Positions 7,147 to 15,641 of a stretch of DNA of 64,000 nucleotides are shown piece by piece (positions within the stretch are counted from its first letter, which is position 1; each line of letters starts with the position of its first letter). The position numbers and the translations under genes were made by a program. Below the pieces are notes generated by a model that saw nothing but the letters and a program-made list of their open reading frames with translations, searched no databases and was not told where the DNA came from. This stretch comes from Polycladidibacter hongkongensis (GTDB lineage Bacteria > Pseudomonadota > Alphaproteobacteria > Rhizobiales > Stappiaceae): assembly GCF_001561995.1 (NCBI RefSeq), contig NZ_LLWC01000036.1, forward strand, positions 62,001 to 126,000, read 5' to 3'.

Positions 7147-10100
7147 ATGATTGAAGGCTGGTTGGTAGCGTTGGTTTCGCTTGCCTATCTGGCAGCGCTG
7201 TTTGCCGTGGCAAGCTTTGGTGATCGCTGGGTACGGCGGCAAAATTCAAATGGCAGACGCAAGGGCGGACGGCCGTTGATCTACGCCCTTTCACTGTCGG
7301 TCTACTGTACGTCATGGACATTTTTTGGCTCGGTTGGCGCTTCAAGCCAAAATGGGTTTGAGTTTTTTGCCGTTTATCTCGGACCTATTGTGTTTTTTCT
7401 GTTTTTTCACCGGCTGCTCTTGCGAGTGGTGCAACTGGCAAAAACCGAGAAGATTACGTCCGTTGCCGATTTTATCGCTGCGCGCTATGGCAAAAACCAG
7501 CGGGTGGCGGCACTCGTCACGCTTATCGCCGTGGTCGGCATGATCCCCTATATCGCTTTGCAATTGAAGGCGGTTTCGCTTTCAGTCAGCACATTGGTTG
7601 GCATGCCGATGAACCATGTTGCAGATTTACCGGTGTTTGGCGATGGCACCTTGATAATCGCATTGGCCATGGCAGCGTTTGCTTGGCTGTTTGGTACCCG
7701 GCACATTGATGCGACGGAAAACCAGAACGGTATGATGCTGGCTATCGCCGCGGAGGCTGTAATCAAGCTGCTGGCGTTTCTTGCTGTTGGTTTGTGGGTT
7801 TGCTTTTCTTTGTTTGATAGCCCGCTGGCGCTGTGGGAGGCGGCGCGGCTGCACCCAAGCGTAGCGCAGGCACATCTTGGTGCGCCTGATTATGCGTCTT
7901 GGGCGATGGTTGGTATCCTGTCGTTTTTCGCAATTTTGTTACTGCCTCGCCAATTCCATGTAAGTGTAACGGAAAACAACAACCCAAGCGAGATTTCGCG
8001 GGCGCGCTGGTTGTTCCCACTTTATCTGGTGCTCATCAACCTGTTTGTCGTTCCTATTGCGCTAGCGGGTGTCCTACAACTTTCCGGCGAGGCAAACCCG
8101 GATATGTTTGTGCTTGCTTTGCCGCAGGATGGCGGGCAGCAATGGTTGACGCTGTTTGCCTATCTTGGTGGCTTATCTGCCTCAACTGCCATGGTAATCG
8201 TGACTACGGTAGCGCTGTCTATCATGGTATCCAACGATCTGGTTTTGCCATTAATCCTGCGAGGGCGCAGTGAAGACGATCTGGTCTCAAGTTCCGGAGA
8301 GGATATGAGCCTGCTCCTTCTGGGTGTGCGGCGCGTATCCATTTTAGCAATTGTTCTAGGCGGCTATGGATACTACCGGTTTGCCGGGAATAGCGCGGGA
8401 CTGGTATCAATAGGCCTGCTTTCATTTGCCGCTATTGCGCAATTTGCCCCTGCCTTTTTCGGTGGGGTAATTTGGCGTAGAGCAACAGCCAAGGGCGCTA
8501 TCTACGGCATGAGCGCAGGTTTCCTAGTATGGCTCTACACCCTGCTGCTTCCTGTTGTGATACGGGAAGGCGAAGTCTGGCAAGCTTTGCTAAGGGAAGG
8601 CCCCTTCGGCATTGGCATCTTGCGGCCAGAGGCTTTATTTTTTGAAGGAGCAGATCCGTTTGTGCACGGGGCGCTGTGGAGCCTTATCATTAACCTACTT
8701 GTTTTTATCGCTGCATCTTTTTTGCGAGCGCCAACGCCTGCGGAGCGTCTTCAAGCCAATTCCTTTGTTCCGGCAACTTTAAGTGCTGTGCCTTCGTTGC
8801 GTTTATGGCGAACGGCACTCAAAGTTTCCGACCTGCAAGCGACAATTGCCCGGTATGTGGGAGAGGAGCGCACGCAGCGTTCGTTTGACAAGTTTGCGGC
8901 GCAATACAATAGCGATTTAGAACCGCACCAGCCCGTTGATGCGCGAATGCTGAAATTTGCCGAGCAGTTGCTCGCCAGCGCCATCGGCTCTGCCTCCTCC
9001 CGTCTGGTTATTTCGCTGTTGCTCAAGCGGCGGGATCCGGGCTCAAAGGAAGCAATCAAGCTGCTGGATGATGCAACCGAGGCGATACAGTACAATCGCG
9101 ACCTATTGCAGATCGCACTGGATCAGGTGCGCCAAGGCTTATGTGTGTTTGACAATGAGTACCGGCTCATTTGCTGGAACCGGCAGTTTCGCGAGCTGTT
9201 GAACTTACCGCCCGAGTATGGGCAGGTGGGGACGCCGCTCACCGAAGTTCTTGCCCATTGTGCTAGGCGGGGAGAATTTGGCAAAGGATTGGTCGCGGAT
9301 GTAGTTTCTGCCAAGTTCAACGGCATCACCCAGCCGCACAGTTTGATGCAAGAGCGCCTGCACCGCTCTGGCACTGTTTTAGAGATCCGCTCCAACCCCA
9401 TGCCTGACGGCGGGCTCGTGGCCACCTTTACCGATATCACCGAGCGCGTAATGGCGGAGGATGCGCTGGCAAAGGCCAATGAGACCTTGGAAAACAGGGT
9501 CCGGGAACGCACCAAGCAGCTCACCACCGTCAATACGCAGCTGGAAGAAGCACGGCATGTGGCGGAAGTCGCCTCGCAAGACAAGACCCGCTTTCTGGCT
9601 GCTGCGGGGCACGATATCTTGCAGCCGCTGAATGCAGCGCGGCTTTACTCCTCCAGTTTGACAGATCGCTACTCAGCAGGCGGTGCCAGCACACCGGAGG
9701 CTTTGGGGCTCATCCAGAAAATCGAGGCCTCGCTGGATTCTGTTGAGGAGATAATTGGTGCCGTGTTGGACATTTCGCGGCTTGATACCGGAACCTTCCG
9801 GCCAGAATTCTCGGTTTTCCATTTGGACGATGTGCTTAGTCCATTGCGGAACGACTTTGCGGCAATAGCAAGAGAAAAAGGGTTGCGTTTCAAGATCATG
9901 GCAAGCGACATAACGGTGCGTTCGGATCGGCGCCTGTTGCGCAGATTGCTGCAAAACCTGATCTCCAATGCCCTGAAATACACGCAAAGCGGTGGTGTTT
10001 TGGTGGGTCTACGGCGTGCGGGCAATGGGGTACTGCGTCTGTCTGTCTATGATAGCGGCATTGGTATTCCCGAAGCTCAGCAAGCGCAGATCTTCTCAGA

Positions 10101-10695
10101 ATTCCAGCGGCTGGACGATGGGGCCAAGATTGCCAGCGGGCTTGGGCTTGGCCTGTCGATTGTGGAGCGCATTTCGCGGGTGCTGGGTTTGGAAGTGCAC
10201 TGCCAATCCCGCGTTGAGCGTGGCTCCTGTTTCGGCGTCACCCTGCACAGCGCAGGGCCCATTCCCAAGCTCCCCGAGCAAAGCACGCGCCCGGTACCAA
10301 CTGGACAGCTTGCTGGGCTGAATGTGCTTGCGATTGATAATGAGCGCCAAATCCTTGAGGGTATGGCCGCGCTGTTATCCGGCTGGGGGTGCAATGTTCT
10401 GGTAGCGGCAGATGCGAAAGAGGCGGCAAAACTCTTGATGCAGCGCAAAATGCAGCCAGATGTGGTGCTTGCCGATTATCATCTTGATGAGGGCACTGGC
10501 CCGGATGCATTGGTTAGCCTGCGCTGGAAGTTTGGCCTAGAATTTCCCGGTATATTGATTAGTGCTGATCGCAGCCAAGACGTGCGCGATGAGGCGCAAG
10601 AAAAAGGCATGCAAGTGCTGAACAAGCCGGTGAAACCGGCGGCGCTGCGCGCTTTACTCACCCGTCTCAAGCAGGAGAAATCCGTGGACGCCTAG
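7147..10695 (+). CDS. crbS: Sodium/solute symporter-type hybrid histidine kinase (CrbS/MxtR-like)
   Basis: This 1182-residue membrane sensor has about 13 hydrophobic helices of the SSS/SLC5 fold (1 to about 520). A STAC-like linker follows (about 560-640), then a PAS domain (about 655-770), a coiled linker, HisKA with H822 (AAGHDILQPLNAARLY), HATPase with a GLGLGLSI G-box, and a C-terminal receiver with phosphoacceptor D1110 (VVLADYHLDEG). The order SSS-STAC-PAS-kinase-receiver is that of CrbS/MxtR, which controls acetyl-CoA synthetase in the acetate switch of Vibrio and Pseudomonas. The ATG at 7147 has GGGGGG upstream and places the first helix directly at the N-terminus. It converges with a LuxR-type regulator gene, its likely partner. 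No acs gene is visible. The ligand is inferred. Confidence 0.8.
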   Translation: MIEGWLVALVSLAYLAALFAVASFGDRWVRRQNSNGRRKGGRPLIYALSLSVYCTSWTFFGSVGASSQNGFEFFAVYLGPIVFFLFFHRLLLRVVQLAKTEKITSVADFIAARYGKNQRVAALVTLIAVVGMIPYIALQLKAVSLSVSTLVGMPMNHVADLPVFGDGTLIIALAMAAFAWLFGTRHIDATENQNGMMLAIAAEAVIKLLAFLAVGLWVCFSLFDSPLALWEAARLHPSVAQAHLGAPDYASWAMVGILSFFAILLLPRQFHVSVTENNNPSEISRARWLFPLYLVLINLFVVPIALAGVLQLSGEANPDMFVLALPQDGGQQWLTLFAYLGGLSASTAMVIVTTVALSIMVSNDLVLPLILRGRSEDDLVSSSGEDMSLLLLGVRRVSILAIVLGGYGYYRFAGNSAGLVSIGLLSFAAIAQFAPAFFGGVIWRRATAKGAIYGMSAGFLVWLYTLLLPVVIREGEVWQALLREGPFGIGILRPEALFFEGADPFVHGALWSLIINLLVFIAASFLRAPTPAERLQANSFVPATLSAVPSLRLWRTALKVSDLQATIARYVGEERTQRSFDKFAAQYNSDLEPHQPVDARMLKFAEQLLASAIGSASSRLVISLLLKRRDPGSKEAIKLLDDATEAIQYNRDLLQIALDQVRQGLCVFDNEYRLICWNRQFRELLNLPPEYGQVGTPLTEVLAHCARRGEFGKGLVADVVSAKFNGITQPHSLMQERLHRSGTVLEIRSNPMPDGGLVATFTDITERVMAEDALAKANETLENRVRERTKQLTTVNTQLEEARHVAEVASQDKTRFLAAAGHDILQPLNAARLYSSSLTDRYSAGGASTPEALGLIQKIEASLDSVEEIIGAVLDISRLDTGTFRPEFSVFHLDDVLSPLRNDFAAIAREKGLRFKIMASDITVRSDRRLLRRLLQNLISNALKYTQSGGVLVGLRRAGNGVLRLSVYDSGIGIPEAQQAQIFSEFQRLDDGAKIASGLGLGLSIVERISRVLGLEVHCQSRVERGSCFGVTLHSAGPIPKLPEQSTRPVPTGQLAGLNVLAIDNERQILEGMAALLSGWGCNVLVAADAKEAAKLLMQRKMQPDVVLADYHLDEGTGPDALVSLRWKFGLEFPGILISADRSQDVRDEAQEKGMQVLNKPVKPAALRALLTRLKQEKSVDA

Positions 10696-10752
10696 GCCAC
10701 GCCATCGAGGCCGAACCGAACTTGGCTGCAGCGTAGCAAGTTACGTACAATT

Positions 10753-10782
10753 AAAAAGGCGCTGCGGATCTTCCGCAACGCC
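10753..10782 (-). terminator. Terminator between crbS and crbR
   Basis: Arms GGCGCTGCGG (10758-10767) and CCGCAACGCC (10773-10782) pair with one mismatch. On the minus strand the stem is followed by TTTTT from the A-run at 10753-10757, which fits termination of crbR. It may also serve crbS. Confidence 0.7.
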
Positions 10783-10812
10783 AGCAAAAATTTTACAAGT
10801 TGGCGATGCTTT

Positions 10813-11571
10813 CTAAGCCATTTCCATCGCCTGCCACTGACCGGCCTCAATTTTAGCGGCAGCGATAACGGCTTGTGTGCGGCTTTCAACGCCCAGCTTT
10901 TGCAAAATCGCCGAGACATGCGCTTTCACCGTGGCCTCTGAAACAGAAAGCTCATAGGCAATCTGTTTGTTCAATAGGCCTTGCGAGAGCATCATCAGCA
11001 CGCGCACCTGTTGCGGCGTGAGACTGGCGAGACGACGGGCCATTTTTGCCCCTTCGTCTTCAACGGAAAGGTCGACGTCCGGCGGTGTCCAAACATTGCC
11101 TTCCAGAACAGCGGCAATCCCTGTTTTCATGGCTTCAATACCAAGAGATTTGGGGATGTAACCGGATGCACCAAACTCGATTGCGCTGCGGATCACGGTT
11201 GTCTCTTCTGTAGCAGAAACGACTATTACCGGTACGCTCACATATTGTGCACGCAAATACATAAGGCCGGAAAAGCCGCGCATTCCAGGCATAGACAAGT
11301 CCAACAAGACGAGATCTATATCGTCGTAAGTGTCCAGGGCTGTGGTGACTTCCTCCAAAGAACCACCCTCGATGATCTCGAGGTTAGAGAACATTGCCTC
11401 AAGGGCTTGCCTTAATGCTCCGCGAAAAAGCGGATGGTCATCTGCTATTAAAAAACGATGGGCGGCGCTTGTCACGCTATGCTCCTCCCCCTCTGTCGTC
11501 GGTGACGCTTTTTTAGTTGCCAATGCCCCTTCCACGCGCATCTCCTCAACCGCATCGCGGTTTACGCTCAT
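10813..11571 (-). CDS. crbR: LuxR/NarL-type response regulator (CrbR/ErdR-like)
   Basis: The 252-residue protein has a non-conserved N-terminal tail of about 38 residues, a receiver (FLIADDHPLFRGAL ... LVLLDLSMPG, with K in GYIPKS) and a C-terminal LuxR helix-turn-helix (LTPQQVRVLMML, NKQIAYELSVSEATVKAHVS). Receiver and output domains look functional. It is convergent with the SSS-type hybrid kinase, and the pairing matches CrbS/CrbR (MxtR/ErdR), which act on acetate and short-chain carbon use. The N-terminal tail is long for the family, so the true start could lie at an internal GTG or ATG nearer the receiver. Confidence 0.78.
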   Translation of the reverse strand: MSVNRDAVEEMRVEGALATKKASPTTEGEEHSVTSAAHRFLIADDHPLFRGALRQALEAMFSNLEIIEGGSLEEVTTALDTYDDIDLVLLDLSMPGMRGFSGLMYLRAQYVSVPVIVVSATEETTVIRSAIEFGASGYIPKSLGIEAMKTGIAAVLEGNVWTPPDVDLSVEDEGAKMARRLASLTPQQVRVLMMLSQGLLNKQIAYELSVSEATVKAHVSAILQKLGVESRTQAVIAAAKIEAGQWQAMEMA

Positions 11572-11977
11572 GTGGAATAGGGATTAGAACTCGCCCCGAC
11601 ATCTACCTCCAAAAGCCGGCTCAGATTAAACTGTGCCGCTCAATGCAACGATAGGGGCATGCCTGCTAGCTGGCAAGCGAAATCTCACACAGATTTCAGT
11701 AGGTTCCTTCTCCTAGCCCCTCGAATTGCAGCGGAGCAAAGCTTTTTCTGAGTTTATATTTGCAGTTTCATCCACCCTAGATTGAGATAAGCTTATACTT
11801 GCTTTATCCGGCAGCCATTTTTCCCTAGATTTAATGCCATTAAGCTGAATTCTATTAATTTTTACTGCGCAAATAAATGCGTCGTTTACTGCGTGACTAC
11901 CTTTCACTAGCGTTTGCAGGAAAGTGAAAGAATGCTGCCATAAAGCAAGTATTGCGTATTCATTAGTGGGTCGAGAG
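11572..11977. other. Intergenic region between crbR and a small membrane gene
   Basis: About 400 bases carry the divergent promoters of crbR and the gene starting at 11978. I see no RNA gene, repeat or convincing small gene. Confidence 0.5.
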
Positions 11978-12349
11978 ATGAAAAAAATAGAGCAACACGC
12001 AAAAGGTCTCATCGTTCAAATTAGCTTTTCCGCCCTTCTTGGAGCAGCTTTGCTTTTGTCACTTTGCGGTTTAAGCGGCGCTAGTTTTTATGTGGCGCTT
12101 GGTTGTGCCGCGTTGCTGCTGCTGTGTGTTTTGCAAATCACAGCAGAATTTTCACAGGGAGTGCAAGGCGACCCATCCGATCGGGCCCGCTTCGTTGTGG
12201 TGAGCACTTCAGAGCGCCACGAGCGGGGAACGAAACTATCTGAACTCCATCGCAGGGCCAGAGCCAAGGCCTGTTTGCAGCTACGTTGGCCGGTTGGCTG
12301 GTGCGCGGTGATTTGCTGGGCGGCTGCAGGCCTCGCGCCTTTGCTTTAG
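11978..12349 (+). CDS. Small membrane protein of unknown function
   Basis: The 123-residue product starts at an ATG preceded by GAGAG. Two close hydrophobic segments lie at about 12-50. A polar, Arg-rich region around 55-95 and a further hydrophobic C-terminus (WCAVICWAAAGLAPLL) follow. I do not recognise the family. It ends 11 bases before the hydrolase-like gene, so the two are probably transcribed together. Confidence 0.55.
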   Translation: MKKIEQHAKGLIVQISFSALLGAALLLSLCGLSGASFYVALGCAALLLLCVLQITAEFSQGVQGDPSDRARFVVVSTSERHERGTKLSELHRRARAKACLQLRWPVGWCAVICWAAAGLAPLL

Positions 12350-12360
12350 GGCTTACCCAG

Positions 12361-13344
12361 ATGCCCTACCAAGAACGAATTGTATCAGTATCACCAGAGA
12401 TACAACGCGAGACGCTGGATTTTAATCGGACAACCCGTAGGAAGCTTAATGCCTTGCCTGATCCCTGGAGCTTTTCACCGGTGATAACCCGGGAGCGACG
12501 GTTACTTGGCCTGGGCGCTTTAATGGGGGAGAGGGACACAGCTTTTGGGCAGGACATCAAGATTGCGCAAGGCAGCCATAGTTTACGTGGGCGTCTGTTT
12601 CGGCCTAAATCTCTCGTTCGCAAGGACACTGAACGCGGCGTGTTGCTGCATTTTCACGGTGGCGGGTTTGTGTTTGGCGCGACAGATCTACAAGACAACC
12701 GCCTGCAAGAACTCTGCGAAAATACCGGGCTTGACGTGCTCTCAGTCGCTTATCGTTTAGCCCCTGAGTGCCCCTATCCCTGCGCCCCGGATGATTGCGA
12801 GGCAGCGGCGCGATGGGCCTGTCAGGATGGTCGCCGCGCTTATGGCTGGCGTTTTCTGGGGTTTATTGGCGAAAACACCGGTGCGACCTTGGCGTTGGTT
12901 ACGGCCCTCAGGTTGCGCGATTCAGGTGATCTTGAAGCAGTTCGGGCTATGAGCCTATTCAGCGGTCTTTTTGATCTCAACATGACGCCGTCAGCGCGGC
13001 GTTGGGGGGCTGACCGACTGGTGTTGACAACTCGGGACATACAACTTTGTGCTGCGCATTATCTGGCTCTTGGCGGAGATCGGCACTTGCCAGATGTGTC
13101 GCCTCTATATGCAGATTTAGCAGGTCTGCCGCCAACGCTTGTCAGCGTTGGGATCGAAGATCCACTGTTTGATGACAGTCTGTTTCTGGCCACAAGACTG
13201 CGCGCCGCAGGAGGCACGGTTCAATGCGATATTTATCCCCACGGCTGCCACTGTTTTCAAAGTTTTTCACTAGGGCTTGCAAAAGTAAGTCACCAAAGGA
13301 TAGATAGCTTCTTGAATAGGCAGCTGCCTGCAACGCGCGCTTGA
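12361..13344 (+). CDS. HSL-family alpha/beta-hydrolase homologue lacking the catalytic serine
   Basis: The 327-residue product follows the hormone-sensitive-lipase/carboxylesterase plan. The oxyanion motif HGGGFVFG is at 99-106, a YRLAPECPYP segment follows, DPLFDD carries the acid residue, and GCHCFQ carries the His. The nucleophile elbow, normally G-D-S-A-G, reads G-E-N-T-G, with Asn at 172 where the catalytic Ser should be; the codon is AAC. A usual Ser-His-Asp esterase reaction is therefore not expected. I used the ATG at 12361; the frame stays open to 12286 but that would overlap the preceding gene. A thioesterase gene follows 60 bases later on the same strand. Possible roles are binding of an acyl ligand or loss of function. 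Confidence 0.8.
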   Translation: MPYQERIVSVSPEIQRETLDFNRTTRRKLNALPDPWSFSPVITRERRLLGLGALMGERDTAFGQDIKIAQGSHSLRGRLFRPKSLVRKDTERGVLLHFHGGGFVFGATDLQDNRLQELCENTGLDVLSVAYRLAPECPYPCAPDDCEAAARWACQDGRRAYGWRFLGFIGENTGATLALVTALRLRDSGDLEAVRAMSLFSGLFDLNMTPSARRWGADRLVLTTRDIQLCAAHYLALGGDRHLPDVSPLYADLAGLPPTLVSVGIEDPLFDDSLFLATRLRAAGGTVQCDIYPHGCHCFQSFSLGLAKVSHQRIDSFLNRQLPATRA

Positions 13345-13404
13345 CCTGCGGCTTGTTGCCAGACAGTGTATACCGACGATTGCTTGCACCTTTAGGAACA
13401 TAAG

Positions 13405-14271
13405 ATGGCCTCCTTAGAGACACTTCAAAGCTTTGTGAACACTTGGGAATGCGACGAGAACGACCACATGAATGTGCAGTTCTACTTTTCCCGTTTCGAA
13501 GAGGCCGACAGGCAGTTTCGCCTGATGAGCGATTTTTCCGAAGCGCTGGTTGGCGCGCGGCGTGTGCGGCACGTACGTTATCACGCAGAACTGCGCGCGG
13601 CGTCACCAGTTACGGTAAACAGCTACGCAGCGTTTGATGGACCGCACATGTTTTGCATCCTGCACGAGATGGTGGAGGCCTCAACCGGTCAGTTAGCCGC
13701 AACTGCTGTGGATGGGTATACCCCAAACCCGAATGCTGCAAAGTCCTTGCGTCAGCGTTTTGCCGGATTTGAAGCTTCGGTAAGCGAGCCAGCTATGCCG
13801 CGCTCGTTGCCTGCAAGCCCCTATTCGGGCAAACCAACACAAGACGAACTGTTGAAAAACGGCGCTTTCATTACTGGTCGGGCCACCGTGTTGCCACGGC
13901 ACCTGGATGTTTCTGGCCGAGCAGATGACACATTTGTTTTGGCCTGCATCAGCGATGCCTCCGCCCATGCTTGGGAGCGGACACCGATGACCACCGAGTG
14001 GCTAGACGATAATGACTTTGGCCGTATTTCCGTTGAACAAAAGCTGTCATGGATCAGCCCACTCACCAGCGGTGACATGGTTGCCATTGTGAGTACGTTT
14101 ACCGGCGTCAACGGCAACAGCTTTAACCTGCGCCATCATGTGTTCGAGCAGCGCACCCGCCGCCTCGCCGCGGTTTGCGATATGGTTGTTATGGCGATGG
14201 ATCTTGACAAACGCACCATCGTGCCATTGGACAAAGATATCACTGCCGCTATCACCGCCCTGTTGGGCTAA
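13405..14271 (+). CDS. Double hot-dog acyl-CoA thioesterase-like protein
   Basis: The 288-residue protein contains two hot-dog domains of the 4HBT type. The first (about 8-130) has W-x-C-D-E-N-D-H-M-N-V-Q-F-Y, the motif at the start of the active-site helix. The second (about 145-285) ends in FNLRHHVFEQRTRRLAAVCD, typical of the final strands. Enzymes of this type hydrolyse acyl-CoA or aryl-CoA thioesters; the substrate cannot be told here. It follows the hydrolase-like gene in the same direction and ends with a strong terminator. Confidence 0.8.
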   Translation: MASLETLQSFVNTWECDENDHMNVQFYFSRFEEADRQFRLMSDFSEALVGARRVRHVRYHAELRAASPVTVNSYAAFDGPHMFCILHEMVEASTGQLAATAVDGYTPNPNAAKSLRQRFAGFEASVSEPAMPRSLPASPYSGKPTQDELLKNGAFITGRATVLPRHLDVSGRADDTFVLACISDASAHAWERTPMTTEWLDDNDFGRISVEQKLSWISPLTSGDMVAIVSTFTGVNGNSFNLRHHVFEQRTRRLAAVCDMVVMAMDLDKRTIVPLDKDITAAITALLG

Positions 14272-14313
14272 GTGGCGGCGGCGCGGTCACCAGTGTGCGC
14301 AAAAACTTTCAAG

Positions 14314-14339
14314 GCGGCGGGGTTTCCCGCCGCTTTTTT
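14314..14339 (+). terminator. Intrinsic terminator after the thioesterase gene
   Basis: A perfect GCGGCGGG/CCCGCCGC stem (14314-14321 with 14326-14333) with a four-base loop is followed by TTTTTT. Confidence 0.9.
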
Positions 14340-14356
14340 GTTTTTGCATGCAAAGA

Positions 14357-14926
14357 TCACTGCGTCTGTGGCCTCCGGTTCTCTGGAGTATCGGGCGATG
14401 GCTTTTCATCGGCGAACTCTCTCTCCAGCTCCTTGATGCTCTGCGCAAAACTGCGCATGGCTTTCTGCGTGAATTCAAGGGCCTGATCCAGCCGCTTCTC
14501 ATCATCAGCGCTATACCAAGAGCCTGTTTCAGCTTTGCCCTGCTTTGATTTTGGCGGTGGCGGCAGGTTTTCTCCCGCGGCAATTCCCGCTTCGTTTAAT
14601 AAAGTGCGCAGACCGTTTACTTCCAGCCGCAAGTTGCGGTTCTGCTGTATCAGCCCGTCCAACTCTTGCTGCAAGGTTTGCATGGCGTCCAATGACGGGC
14701 GGCAGATCAGATCTTCCCCTTGTTGGCGACAAAGCGAAACCGCACCAGTGGCATTGTCCATACGCACAACACCATCGGATGTTGACAGCAGAGAATAGCC
14801 CGTTGCCGCTTCTTGCTCTCCGGCTCGCTGCTCCAGCTTGTCAGCTTGCGCGCTGGCGAGGGTGGAGAACACACAAGTGGCAATGAGTAACAGGCTGATT
14901 TGTTTCAGACTAGTTCGGGCACTCAT
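14357..14926 (-). CDS. Exported coiled-coil protein of unknown function
   Basis: The 189-residue product has a clear signal peptide (SLLLIATCVFSTLASA then QADK, cleavage near residue 26). A segment VRMDNATGAVSLCRQQGEDLICRP contains two cysteines that could form a disulfide. A predicted coiled coil (about 80-115) is followed by a Pro-rich stretch and a second helical region. It should be periplasmic. Small proteins of this build are frequent in Hyphomicrobiales, without assigned function. The next gene on the same strand starts 32 bases upstream of this one's start. Confidence 0.65.
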   Translation of the reverse strand: MSARTSLKQISLLLIATCVFSTLASAQADKLEQRAGEQEAATGYSLLSTSDGVVRMDNATGAVSLCRQQGEDLICRPSLDAMQTLQQELDGLIQQNRNLRLEVNGLRTLLNEAGIAAGENLPPPPKSKQGKAETGSWYSADDEKRLDQALEFTQKAMRSFAQSIKELEREFADEKPSPDTPENRRPQTQ

Positions 14927-14958
14927 GTCCCCTCCTCCTCTTGTTTTGAATGATTGAG

Positions 14959-15600
14959 CTAGTTTGGCACAGTGAAAGGGGTACGCCCAGAGCCGATGGC
15001 CCGCTCCAGCTGCCCGAGGCGATCTTGCCCCCAGAACAACTCACCCTGCCAGAGGTAGCTTGGCGCGCCAAACACCCCGCCGGCCATCGCAGCCTCAGTG
15101 TTCGCCTGATACTGCCGCTCAGCGGCTTCAGAAGATGCCTTGGCTATCACGACTTCTGCCTCTGCCCCAACTGTTTCAAGTAAATTGGCAAGGGTCTTGG
15201 GTTTTGCAAGATCCAATTCATTAACCCAGACACCTTGATAGGCATGTTGGCAGAACTGCGCGACAGGACCTGCCATTTCTTGCAGTACAATCGCGCATTT
15301 ATCGGCAAGCGCAATTTCTGTCGGGAAATGCTTAGGGCGCAACACGAGCGGAACGCCAAATTCCTCGCTTGCTCTTTGCAGTTCCAAAAACCGGTAGGAT
15401 TGCCGCTTGGGGTGGCGTTTTGGCAAGGGTTGCCCACCGCCGTTTACAACAACTTCCCCTAGTTTGCAGGGGCGAAAGTCGATGGAAACATCAAGCTTTG
15501 TGGCCATATCAACAAGACGTTGATGCCCAAAATAAGACCAAGGCGACATCAGGGTAAAATAGGTAATGATCTTAACCGGTTTCCCGTTGTTTTCTTCCAT
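14959..15600 (-). CDS. 2-hydroxychromene-2-carboxylate isomerase / DsbA-like thioredoxin-fold protein
   Basis: The 213-residue product resembles HCCA isomerase and kappa-class glutathione transferases. The N-terminal strand ITYFTLMSPWSYFGHQRL carries the Ser-Pro-Trp-Ser motif that replaces the DsbA CxxC. A helical insertion follows, and the C-terminal segment GGVFGAPSYLWQGELFWGQDRL has the conserved cis-Pro loop and FWGQDRL signature. Such enzymes act with glutathione on aromatic or electrophilic substrates. No aromatic pathway genes adjoin it, so the substrate is unknown. Confidence 0.85.
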   Translation of the reverse strand: MEENNGKPVKIITYFTLMSPWSYFGHQRLVDMATKLDVSIDFRPCKLGEVVVNGGGQPLPKRHPKRQSYRFLELQRASEEFGVPLVLRPKHFPTEIALADKCAIVLQEMAGPVAQFCQHAYQGVWVNELDLAKPKTLANLLETVGAEAEVVIAKASSEAAERQYQANTEAAMAGGVFGAPSYLWQGELFWGQDRLGQLERAIGSGRTPFTVPN

Positions 15601-15641
15601 AACTTGCTAGTTCCTAAATTATATTCTCCCCTCGAGAGATT

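Noticed and set aside
11713-12012. 99-residue minus-strand frame in the gap after crbR
   Set aside because: It has no ribosome-binding site and overlaps the start of a better-supported plus-strand gene.
12286-12360. Upstream start of the hydrolase-like gene
   Set aside because: It would overlap the preceding small membrane gene and adds residues not typical of the family.
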